From assembly GCA_022425565.1 (NCBI GenBank), contig JAKMFG010000012.1, positions 1 through 6,383 on the forward strand: a stretch of DNA of 6,383 nucleotides. The letters are read 5' to 3'. Shown here in pieces: positions 1-5,458 of the stretch (its first letter is position 1; each line of letters begins with the position of its first letter). The position numbers were made by a program, and so were the translations under genes. The notes beneath the pieces were generated by a model that did no database searches, was not told where the DNA came from, and saw only the letters and a program-made list of their open reading frames with translations. This DNA comes from Alphaproteobacteria bacterium (GTDB taxonomy: Bacteria > Pseudomonadota > Alphaproteobacteria > Puniceispirillales > Puniceispirillaceae).

Positions 1-179
1 GCATTACCATCATGCAGCTTGCAGGGCAGGCAGAAGGTTGGACGGTTCCGTCGCAATTTCTTTCCATGCTGCCGTATCTTGCTACTATTATCGTACTGGT
101 ACTGATTTCCGGGAACAGGGAATTCGCGCTGGCAAATTCGCCAGCCTGTTTGGGTCGGGCGTTCCACGCCGGCAAATAG
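1..179 (+). CDS. BMP-family ABC transporter permease, C-terminal end (partial)
   Basis: This is the 3' end of a gene that enters from the left edge. The first whole codon is at position 3 and the stop TAG is at 177-179, leaving 58 residues. They show a VPSQFLSMLPYLATIIVLVL stretch, which is a final transmembrane segment, followed by a short polar tail with SPACLGRAF. In the family, inner-membrane permeases of BMP (basic membrane protein, COG1744-linked) importers end with a very similar block: VP-x-Q-x(4)-MLPY, a hydrophobic run, then PAALG-x-P(Y/F). The binding-protein gene begins 56 nt downstream, which supports the call. The substrate cannot be read from this fragment; characterised relatives take up purine nucleosides or related compounds. 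The ATPase and the other permease would be expected upstream, outside the window. Confidence rests on the C-terminal motif plus the neighbour. Confidence 0.8.
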   Translation, partial: ITIMQLAGQAEGWTVPSQFLSMLPYLATIIVLVLISGNREFALANSPACLGRAFHAGK

Positions 180-202
180 CCGGACGGCCCCGGCAACATC
201 GT

Positions 203-219
203 GAATGCCGCTGGCATTC
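203..219 (+). promoter_or_regulatory. small hairpin just before the binding-protein ribosome site
   Basis: GAATGCC and GGCATTC form a perfect 7-bp stem around the loop GCT. It sits 3 nt before the Shine-Dalgarno sequence AAGGGAG (223-229), which is 6 nt from the ATG at 236. A second short stem, CCGGC/GCCGG, spans the permease stop (169-183). Hairpins between a permease gene and a binding-protein gene can protect the downstream mRNA and raise binding-protein output over permease output. That role is inferred here; the hairpin itself is plain in the sequence. Confidence 0.45.
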
Positions 220-235
220 GACAAGGGAGTGAACC

Positions 236-1330
236 ATGAAAAAATTCATCAAGATGATGGCGCTCACCGCGGCAGCGATCGGCATGTCTGCCGGCGCTGC
301 AGTCGCTGAGCCGCTGAAGGTCGGGTTTCTGTACCTGACAACACCGGGCGACCATGGCTGGACATATGCCCATGAACTTGCCCGTCAGGAAGTGCAGGCG
401 CATTTCGGTGACAAGGTCGAGACGACTTTCGTTGAAAACGTGCCGGAAGGCCCGGATGCCGAGCGAGTGGTCCGTGAACTTGCCCGTCAGGGCAACAAGG
501 TCATCTTCGGAACCTCCTTCGGTTACATGGACCCGATGCTGAAGGTCTCGAAGGACTTTCCGGATGTGAAGTTCGAGCACATCACCGGCTACAAGCGTTC
601 CGGCAACATGGCCACTGGCAACATCCGGTTCTATGAGGGCCGTTATGTGCAGGGCATCGTCGCCGGCATGATGACCAAGACAAACAAGATCGGCTATATT
701 GCGCCGTTCCCGATCCCCGAGGCCTATCAGGGTCTGAACGCATTCGCCATCGGCATGCGTGAAGCCAACCCTGACGCCGAGATCATGGTCATCTGGGCCA
801 ACACCTGGGCCGATCCGGTCAAGGAAGCTGACGCCGCCAAGGTTCTCGTCGCACAGGGCGCAGACGTCATGGCACAGCACACCGATACACCGGCAATGCT
901 GCAGACGGCTGAAAAGGCCGGCATCCACGGCTTTGGCCAGGCCAGCGATATGAAAGAGTTTGCACCGAACGCGCAGCTCTTCTCGTCGGTGAACAACTGG
1001 GCGCCTTACTATATCGAGAAGATCGAGCAGGCGCTGGATGGCAGCTGGTCCACCGGTGACGGCCCGAACCACTGGGCAGGCAACACCTGGAAGGGCATGG
1101 CTGACGGCTATCTCGAGCTGACCACCTTCGAGAACATGCCGGCCAATGTGAAGGCCGCTGCCGAGGCCGCCGCCGTCAAGGTCAAGGGCGGACACAACAT
1201 CTTCACCGGTCCGATCAAGGACAATAAGGGCAAGGTTGTGATCGAGGCTGGCGACGCGCTTGATGACGGCCGCCTGTGGAGCGATGTGTTCTTCTATGCC
1301 GAGGGCATCCAGGGCGAAATGCCCGGCTAA
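236..1330 (+). CDS. BMP-family ABC transporter periplasmic substrate-binding protein
   Basis: This 364-residue protein captures the ligand in the periplasm for the ABC importer whose permease ends just upstream. Residues 1-24 form a Sec signal peptide: basic start MKKFIK, a hydrophobic core, and AVA before the likely cleavage at A24/E25. There is no lipobox cysteine, so a soluble protein is expected, unlike the lipoprotein relatives PnrA and NupN. The mature part starts with KVGFLY and has the family blocks GDHGWTYAHE (38-47), FVENVPEG (65-72), FGTSFGYMDP (91-100), FYEGRYVQG (132-140), IGYIAPFPIPE (152-162), WADPVKEADAAK (191-202), GADVMAQHTDTP (208-219) and GQASDM (234-239). Length is usual for the family. 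The start at 236 has a good Shine-Dalgarno sequence (223-229). A terminator follows, so this is the last gene of its unit. The ligand is not determined; purines or nucleosides are the best guess from characterised relatives. Confidence 0.92.
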   Translation: MKKFIKMMALTAAAIGMSAGAAVAEPLKVGFLYLTTPGDHGWTYAHELARQEVQAHFGDKVETTFVENVPEGPDAERVVRELARQGNKVIFGTSFGYMDPMLKVSKDFPDVKFEHITGYKRSGNMATGNIRFYEGRYVQGIVAGMMTKTNKIGYIAPFPIPEAYQGLNAFAIGMREANPDAEIMVIWANTWADPVKEADAAKVLVAQGADVMAQHTDTPAMLQTAEKAGIHGFGQASDMKEFAPNAQLFSSVNNWAPYYIEKIEQALDGSWSTGDGPNHWAGNTWKGMADGYLELTTFENMPANVKAAAEAAAVKVKGGHNIFTGPIKDNKGKVVIEAGDALDDGRLWSDVFFYAEGIQGEMPG

Positions 1331-1356
1331 ACCGACCGGCTGTACAAACAAGGTTT

Positions 1357-1382
1357 CAGGGCATCGCTGCGTCGATGCCCTG
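1357..1382 (+). other. perfect 10-bp hairpin after the binding-protein gene
   Basis: CAGGGCATCG (1357-1366) and CGATGCCCTG (1373-1382) are exact reverse complements around the 6-nt loop CTGCGT. No T-run follows, so it is not a canonical intrinsic terminator. It lies 26 nt after the stop codon and 11 nt before the real terminator at 1394-1435. A 3' stem in this place can block exonucleases and stabilise binding-protein mRNA; that is inference from position. Confidence 0.6.
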
Positions 1383-1393
1383 CTGACATTTCA

Positions 1394-1435
1394 GGGGGAG
1401 GGCAAGGCCAAAACCGGTCTGCCATCCCCCTTTTT
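1394..1435 (+). terminator. intrinsic terminator ending the ABC transporter unit
   Basis: GGGGGAGGGC (1394-1403) pairs with GCCATCCCCC (1421-1430) with one mismatch. An inner stem AGGCC/GGTCT (1405-1409/1416-1420, one G-U pair) closes a short loop, and five T residues follow at 1431-1435. This is the textbook GC stem plus U-tract. It separates the transporter genes from the metabolic operon that follows, which therefore needs its own promoter or read-through. Confidence 0.88.
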
Positions 1436-1461
1436 GAATTGGACGATTTTGAATTTGACGA
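1432..1461 (+). repeat. 15-bp tandem duplication at the start of the metabolic operon
   Basis: Two adjacent copies of TTTTGAATTKGACGA lie at 1432-1446 and 1447-1461, differing only at K (G, then T). A degenerate third piece, TGAAGACGA (1462-1470), follows. The first copy overlaps the T-tract of the terminator and the second ends 25 nt before the dehydrogenase ATG. It could be a tandem binding site for a regulator of the operon or simply a slippage product. No convincing -35/-10 pair was found here by eye. Confidence 0.6.
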
Positions 1462-1471
1462 TGAAGACGAG

Positions 1472-1476
1472 AAAGG
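1472..1476 (+). promoter_or_regulatory. ribosome binding site that sets the dehydrogenase start
   Basis: AAAGG, within GAGAAAGG, lies 10 nt before the ATG at 1487. The same frame is open back to a TTG at 1439, but that codon begins 4 nt after the terminator T-tract, has no ribosome site, and would add an acidic 16-residue tail encoded by the tandem duplication. The ATG at 1487 gives a protein that begins directly with the first beta strand (PTIFVTRR), as expected for the family. Confidence 0.6.
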
Positions 1477-1486
1477 CAGCCGCCTG

Positions 1487-2455
1487 ATGACCAAGCCAAC
1501 CATTTTCGTGACCCGCCGCTGGCCTGCCGCCGCGGAAGAGGCCCTTGCCGCGCATTTCAATGTGACCTTCAATCAGGATGACCGTCCGCTGACCAAGGAC
1601 GAGCTTGCCGAGGGGTTTGCAACCCACGATATCGCCGCACCAACCGTATCGGATGTCATTGACGGTGACGTGGTCCGTGCTGGTGGCGAGGGGCGGTGCC
1701 GGATGATCGCCAATTACGGCGTCGGGGTGAACCACATCGACCTTGCCGCGGCCGAGACGCAGGGGATCACCGTGTCCAACACGCCCGGCGTGCTGACCGA
1801 TGCGACCGCTGACCTGACACTCACCTTGATGCTGATGCTGTGCCGGCGCGCCGGTGAGGGTGAGCGCGAACTTCGCGCCGGTGAATGGAGCGGTTGGCGC
1901 CCGACACATCTGGTCGGGCGGCAGATGACCGGCAAGACGCTCGGCATCATCGGCATGGGCCGGATCGGCCGCGCCGTCGCACACCGGGCGCATTTCGGGT
2001 TCGGGATGGAGATTGTGTTCCAGAATAGGTCCCCGGTTGACGAGGGGGCCGGTGTTGGCGGCCGTCAGCTTGCCGGCGTGGCCGAGGTCTGCGCCGCCAG
2101 CGACTTCGTCAGTCTGCATTGCGCGGCAACGCCCGAGACCCGCCACATCCTTGGCCGGGAGGCGCTCGCTGCCATGTCGCCGTCGGCCTATGTGATCAAT
2201 ACGGCGCGCGGTGATGTCGTTGATGAGGATGCGCTTGTCGCGGCGCTGGAAAGTGGCGCCATCGGCGGGGCTGGACTTGATGTGTTTCAGGGTGAACCGA
2301 AGGTCAATCCGGCAATCATGACGGCACCGAACACCGTGCTGCTGCCGCATCTGGGATCAGCCACCGAGGAGGCTCGCGTCGCCATGGGCATGAAGGTCGT
2401 CGATAATGCTCGCGCCTTTGCCATGAACGAGGCGTTGCCGGACAAGGTCGGATGA
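1487..2455 (+). CDS. D-2-hydroxyacid dehydrogenase, glyoxylate/hydroxypyruvate reductase type
   Basis: This 322-residue cytoplasmic oxidoreductase most likely reduces glyoxylate to glycolate and/or hydroxypyruvate to D-glycerate with NAD(P)H. The split substrate domain (about 1-100 and 290-322) contains ANYGVGVNHID (75-85). The Rossmann domain carries TGKTLGIIGMGRIGRA (148-163) with the GxGxxG loop at 156-161. The catalytic set is complete: R241 in NTARGDVVDE, E270 in DVFQGEP and H288 in LLPHLGSAT. An arginine after strand beta-B (QNRSP, R181) would suit an NADP(H) phosphate, but this is only suggestive. The length is normal for GyaR-like enzymes. The stop overlaps the start of the glycerate kinase gene (ATGA), so the two are probably co-translated, which favours D-glycerate production as the role. 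Other 2-ketoacids such as phenylpyruvate cannot be excluded. Confidence 0.88.
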   Translation: MTKPTIFVTRRWPAAAEEALAAHFNVTFNQDDRPLTKDELAEGFATHDIAAPTVSDVIDGDVVRAGGEGRCRMIANYGVGVNHIDLAAAETQGITVSNTPGVLTDATADLTLTLMLMLCRRAGEGERELRAGEWSGWRPTHLVGRQMTGKTLGIIGMGRIGRAVAHRAHFGFGMEIVFQNRSPVDEGAGVGGRQLAGVAEVCAASDFVSLHCAATPETRHILGREALAAMSPSAYVINTARGDVVDEDALVAALESGAIGGAGLDVFQGEPKVNPAIMTAPNTVLLPHLGSATEEARVAMGMKVVDNARAFAMNEALPDKVG

Positions 2456-3738
2456 CAGCTTCAGCAGACTGGAAGGCGCTTGCCGGTCGTGCATTTGATG
2501 CGGCCCTTGCCGTGGGTCATCCCGCTGGGGTGACGACCGCGGCGATGAAGAACCTGCAGGCTGAACCGACAGCCGTGATTGCTGTCGGCAAGGCAGCCAC
2601 CGCCATGGCGACGTCCGTGCGAGATTGCGGCTGCGATGCGCCGGGCATCATCGTTACAACCGATGAAAGCCATGCAGAGATTGCGGGCATGACATGTTTT
2701 GCCAGCTCGCATCCGGTGCCGGACGCGCGCGGCCTTGCGGCAAGCGACGCGGTGATAGATTTTGTATCCGCCCTCTCGGCGGATGATCATCTGCTACTCC
2801 TGGTCAGCGGCGGCGGCTCGGCGCTGTTGCCGGCCCCGGCCGAAGGCATGACACTGGCTGACAAGCAGGCACTGAACGAGGCGCTTCTCGCCAGTGGTCT
2901 CGACATCCATGACATGAATGTGGTGCGGCGGCTGTTTTCAAAACTGAAGGGTGGACGGCTCGCCCGGATGGCGGCGCCCGCCCTCGTGACGCAGTTCCTG
3001 CTGTCTGACGTGCCGGGGGACCGACTGGAGTCAATCGCCAGCGGCCCGGCCGTTGCCGATCCGGTGCCACTGGACCGAGCGCTCGCCCTGATTGCCGATA
3101 CCGGTCTCGACAGGCTGGATTTCATGGCAGCGCAGCTTCGCCGGATCGAAGACGGAACGGCGGATCTGCCGCTGCGCGCCGATGACCCGGTGACCGCGCG
3201 GGTGACATCGCACCTTCTTGCCAGCAACACCATCTGCCGCACGGCGGCGCGCGATGTTCTGCGGACCGCGCTCGGCGGCATGGAGGAGGTTCACTTGCCG
3301 GACCTTGCTGGCGAGGCAACAGATTGTGCCAAGCATCTGGCCGGGTTGATGGCCGGTGGAAGCAAGGGGTCTGGTGTCTGGGCGGTTACGGGTGGTGAGA
3401 CGACGGTCCAGCTTGGCGCCTCGCCGGGTAAGGGCGGGCGGGCGCAGGAAATGGGGATTGCCTTTGCCGCCACAATGCATGATGCAGACTCGCCGGCAGG
3501 TTGGGCTGGGCTGATCGGTGGCACTGACGGGCGCGACGGGCCAACGGACGCGGCAGGCGCCATCATCGGCGACGATGACCCGTTCGATGCCGCTGCCGCC
3601 GCGCAGGCGCTTGCTGCACATGACAGCTACAGCTACCTTGACGCACATGGCCAACTGCTCAGGGTTCCACCTACAGGAACCAATCTGGGTGACATCGGCA
3701 TATTCATTGCCGGCGGTTCCGGCCTGCAGGGGGACTAA
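2452..3738 (+). CDS. gckA: glycerate 2-kinase, MOFRL family (GckA/TtuD type)
   Basis: This 428-residue cytoplasmic enzyme phosphorylates D-glycerate with ATP; family members of this type make 2-phosphoglycerate. The N-terminal DUF4147 domain (about 8-240) has AVGKAA (44-49), SSHPVPD (85-91), VSGGGSALL (118-126), NVVRRLFSKLKGGRLA (156-171) and LSDVPGD (184-190) followed by SGPAVADP (197-204). The MOFRL domain (about 305-425) has GGETTVQLG (314-322), GKGGRAQE (326-333), GTDGRDGPTDAAGA (357-370) and PTGTNLGD (407-414). The family motif GGRNQE reads GGRAQE here; the other signature blocks are intact and the length is usual. Homologues are often mislabelled hydroxypyruvate reductase because of the old TtuD name. 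The gene overlaps the preceding dehydrogenase stop by 4 nt (AAGG at 2444-2447 as ribosome site), so product and consumer of D-glycerate are made together. Confidence 0.92.
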   Translation: MTASADWKALAGRAFDAALAVGHPAGVTTAAMKNLQAEPTAVIAVGKAATAMATSVRDCGCDAPGIIVTTDESHAEIAGMTCFASSHPVPDARGLAASDAVIDFVSALSADDHLLLLVSGGGSALLPAPAEGMTLADKQALNEALLASGLDIHDMNVVRRLFSKLKGGRLARMAAPALVTQFLLSDVPGDRLESIASGPAVADPVPLDRALALIADTGLDRLDFMAAQLRRIEDGTADLPLRADDPVTARVTSHLLASNTICRTAARDVLRTALGGMEEVHLPDLAGEATDCAKHLAGLMAGGSKGSGVWAVTGGETTVQLGASPGKGGRAQEMGIAFAATMHDADSPAGWAGLIGGTDGRDGPTDAAGAIIGDDDPFDAAAAAQALAAHDSYSYLDAHGQLLRVPPTGTNLGDIGIFIAGGSGLQGD

Positions 3739-3740
3739 AG

Positions 3741-5186
3741 ATGAAAAACAGCGATCTGAAAGGGTGGGGTGCGCGTGCCGCCGCCTGGTCTGCATCCTAT
3801 CTCGACACGCTTGGTTCGCGCCCGGTGCGCCCGCAAACCCGTCCGGGAGATGTGCGCGCCTCTCTTCCCTCTGCACCACCGGTTGACGGTGAATCGATCG
3901 AGTCGATCTTCACCGATTTCGAAAATCTGGTCGTTCCGCATGTCACCAACTGGCAGCATCCGCGTTTCTTTGCCTATTTCCCGTCCAACAGCAGCCCACC
4001 TTCGGTTCTGGCGGAATGGCTGACGGCGACGCTCGCCGCACAATGCATGCTCTGGCAGACATCGCCTGCCGGAACAGAGATGGAGATTCATGTCCTTGAC
4101 TGGCTGCGCCAGATGACAGGCATCGGCGAAGGATGGCATGGCGTGATCCAGACAGGTGCCGGCATGGCGACCCTGTCAGCAATCCTGACCGCGCGGGAAA
4201 AGGCGCTGGACTGGGCCGGCAAGGAGCAGGGTCTCGCCGGACAGAAAACATTGCGGGTCTATACCAGCCTGCATGCACATTCATCGGTCGAGAAGGCTGT
4301 GTTCCTGTCGGGGATCGGGCGCGAGAACCTGGTCAAGATCGAGGCTGACGAGGCTGGCGCAATGCGGCCCGAGGCGCTGCGTGCCGCCATAGAGGCGGAT
4401 CGTGCCGCAGGATATCTGCCCTGCGCGCTTGTCGCCGTCGTCGGGGGCACGGGCGTGGGCTGCAGCGACCGCCTTGACGAGGTGCTTCCCCTGGCGAGGG
4501 ATGAGGGGTTGTTCACCCATGTTGATGCGGCCTGGGCCGGGTCGGCGCTGATCTGCCCCGAATTCAGGGCGCTTGCCAAGGGAATCGAGATGGCGGATTC
4601 GCTGGTGATGAATCCGCATAAATGGCTGATGACCAATTTCGACTGTTCAGCGCATTTCGTGAAGTCGGTCGATGATCTGCAGAAGACAATGTCGATCACC
4701 CCGGCCTATCTGGTGACACAGGATGCTGATGACATTCAGGATTATTCGCAGATCACGATGGAACTGGGACGCCGGTTCCGGGCGCTGAAGCTGTGGTTTG
4801 TGATTCGCGCCTATGGTGTCGCCGGACTTCAGAAAATCATCCGTGACCATGTCGCCTGGGCAGAGCAGCTTGCCGAGCGTCTTGGTGCAATGCCGGGGAT
4901 TGAACTGACAAGTCCGGTACAGCTGGGGCTTTTCAGCTTCCGGCTTCGCCCTGAGGGTATCGGGGGTGAAGGCGCCGAGGACGGCGAGGCGCTCGACAGG
5001 CTGAATGCGGAGTTTCTTGATTCGGTGAATGGCGACGGCACCATCTACCTGACCCAGACCGTTTATGAAGGCCGCTACGTCATCAGGGTGAGCATTGGCA
5101 CCACCGCGACCACGCAGGATGATATCGATATCGCCTTCGACACGATCATGCGACTGGCCGCGCCTTATCTGAAAACCGCAATATGA
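3741..5186 (+). CDS. group II PLP-dependent decarboxylase, aromatic-L-amino-acid decarboxylase family
   Basis: This 481-residue fold-type I enzyme should remove the alpha-carboxyl of an L-amino acid. It aligns with human DOPA decarboxylase almost without gaps in the N-terminal part: HPRFFAYFPSNSS (73-85) and TSPAGTEMEIHVLDWL (107-122). Key residues are present: H180 (HAHSSVEK) stacking on PLP, T237, D262 (HVDAAW) for the pyridine nitrogen, K294 (NPHKW) as Schiff-base lysine, and Y323 (TPAYL), equivalent to the loop tyrosine Y332 that directs true decarboxylation. ELGRRFRALKLWFVIR follows at 341-356. Two oddities: the PLP-phosphate loop reads QTGAGMATL where human has QGSASEATL, and substrate-pocket I101/F103 are Q/M, so aromatic substrates are not assured. 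The start has AGGGGGA (3728-3734) 6 nt upstream and lies 2 nt after the kinase stop. It is the third gene of the operon; its link to glycerate metabolism is unclear. Confidence 0.88.
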   Translation: MKNSDLKGWGARAAAWSASYLDTLGSRPVRPQTRPGDVRASLPSAPPVDGESIESIFTDFENLVVPHVTNWQHPRFFAYFPSNSSPPSVLAEWLTATLAAQCMLWQTSPAGTEMEIHVLDWLRQMTGIGEGWHGVIQTGAGMATLSAILTAREKALDWAGKEQGLAGQKTLRVYTSLHAHSSVEKAVFLSGIGRENLVKIEADEAGAMRPEALRAAIEADRAAGYLPCALVAVVGGTGVGCSDRLDEVLPLARDEGLFTHVDAAWAGSALICPEFRALAKGIEMADSLVMNPHKWLMTNFDCSAHFVKSVDDLQKTMSITPAYLVTQDADDIQDYSQITMELGRRFRALKLWFVIRAYGVAGLQKIIRDHVAWAEQLAERLGAMPGIELTSPVQLGLFSFRLRPEGIGGEGAEDGEALDRLNAEFLDSVNGDGTIYLTQTVYEGRYVIRVSIGTTATTQDDIDIAFDTIMRLAAPYLKTAI

Positions 5187-5194
5187 AGAAAGAA

Positions 5195-5231
5195 GAAGGC
5201 CGGCGGTAAAGCAAAAAACCCGCCGGCCTTC
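5195..5231. terminator. 12-bp GC-rich hairpin terminator between convergent transcripts
   Basis: GAAGGCCGGCGG (5195-5206) pairs perfectly with CCGCCGGCCTTC (5220-5231) around a 13-nt A-rich loop. It starts 8 nt after the decarboxylase stop. On the + strand no T-run follows (GGGGACC comes next). On the - strand the stem is followed by the pyrimidine-rich TTCTTTCTTC, a better tail. The hairpin may therefore serve both directions, ending the decarboxylase operon and a - strand transcript arriving from the right. Confidence 0.75.
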
Positions 5232-5252
5232 GGGGACCTGATGGCCGTTCCG

Positions 5253-5336
5253 GCGCGCTACTCCCCCAAGCCCGCTTTCCGGAATGCTTCGACCAACAGC
5301 GGGACGCTGAAGATCAGCAACATCGTGGTAGCGCGC
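5253..5336. other. nested inverted repeats, possible structured RNA
   Basis: GCGCGCTAC (5253-5261) pairs with GTAGCGCGC (5328-5336), extended by one T-G wobble inside. The enclosed 66 nt contain CCCGCT/AGCGGG (5271-5276/5298-5303) and GCTGA/TCAGC (5306-5310/5314-5318). Together they could form a closed three-way shape ending close to the hairpin terminator at 5195-5231. The same bases lie inside a - strand reading frame with coding-like composition (5371-5258), so the stems may be coincidental. No known RNA family is recognised. Confidence 0.3.
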
Positions 5337-5371
5337 ATCAGCCAAACTGCCGAGTAAAAAAGTGCAAACAT
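5258..5371 (-). CDS. putative 37-residue small membrane protein
   Basis: On the - strand an ATG at 5371-5369 opens 37 codons to TAG at 5260-5258. The predicted peptide starts MFALFYSAVW, contains the hydrophobic run TTMLLIFSVPLLVEAF (15-30), and ends in a short polar tail with RKAG; R13 interrupts the apolar stretch. It would be a single-pass or membrane-lying peptide. From codon 11 onward 23 of 27 third positions are G or C, against about 15 first and 11 second positions, which is the pattern of real genes in GC-rich genomes. The 5195-5231 hairpin with its pyrimidine tail lies downstream in the right direction. Against it: no Shine-Dalgarno sequence precedes the ATG, no clear -10 box was found, and the frame is open 20 codons further upstream without a start. 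A shorter form from the ATG at 5338 (26 residues) is possible. No family is recognised; it could also be the remnant tail of a lost gene. Confidence 0.4.
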   Translation of the reverse strand: MFALFYSAVWLMRATTMLLIFSVPLLVEAFRKAGLGE

Positions 5372-5400
5372 GAAAATAGTAAAATATTTACTTTTTTCAT
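5370..5400. promoter_or_regulatory. 31-bp AT-rich palindrome, candidate operator of the regulator gene
   Basis: The arms read ATGAAAA-T-AGTAAA and TTTACT-T-TTTTCAT around a central ATA. Thirteen of the 14 arm positions pair; only the T/T at 5377/5393 fails. It is strikingly AT-rich against its surroundings and ends 58 bp before the regulator ATG at 5459. It also covers the start of the small - strand reading frame. XRE-type regulators commonly bind such dyads next to their own gene. A nearby AGTGCAAA (5361-5368) partly resembles the TTTGCAAA half-site reported for PccR/RamB-type proteins; a full double site is not seen. Confidence 0.55.
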
Positions 5401-5458
5401 CAGGGGTCCTAATTTTCCAACTGACAAGTCATTCAATCATGCCGCCGGGGAGGGTTGC

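Noticed and set aside
128..145. GCTGGC/GCCAGC hairpin
   Set aside because: It lies inside the permease coding sequence and is short enough to be chance in GC-rich DNA.
38..232. 64-codon + strand frame before the binding-protein gene
   Set aside because: It overlaps the permease C-terminus (3-179) in another frame; its translation is Arg/Gly-rich and resembles nothing.
1439..1486. TTG-start extension of the dehydrogenase
   Set aside because: It begins 4 nt after a terminator T-tract with no ribosome site and is encoded by the tandem repeat; the ATG at 1487 fits the family N-terminus.
1391..2350. 319-codon - strand frame opposite the dehydrogenase
   Set aside because: It lies antisense to a gene with complete catalytic motifs; its His/Arg/Gly-rich product is typical of a shadow of a GC-rich gene.
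3031..3879. 282-codon - strand frame opposite the glycerate kinase
   Set aside because: It spans the kinase-decarboxylase junction antisense to conserved motifs and has no domain or ribosome site.
4647..5345. 232-codon - strand frame opposite the decarboxylase end
   Set aside because: Most of it is antisense to the conserved decarboxylase C-terminus, it reads through the terminator hairpin, and it starts at a TTG. The coding-like signal in the gap is in a different - strand frame.
5387..5415. TTTACT and TAATTT, 17 bp apart, as a promoter for the regulator
   Set aside because: The spacing is right but only 4/6 and 3/6 positions match consensus, too weak to list in an AT-rich stretch.
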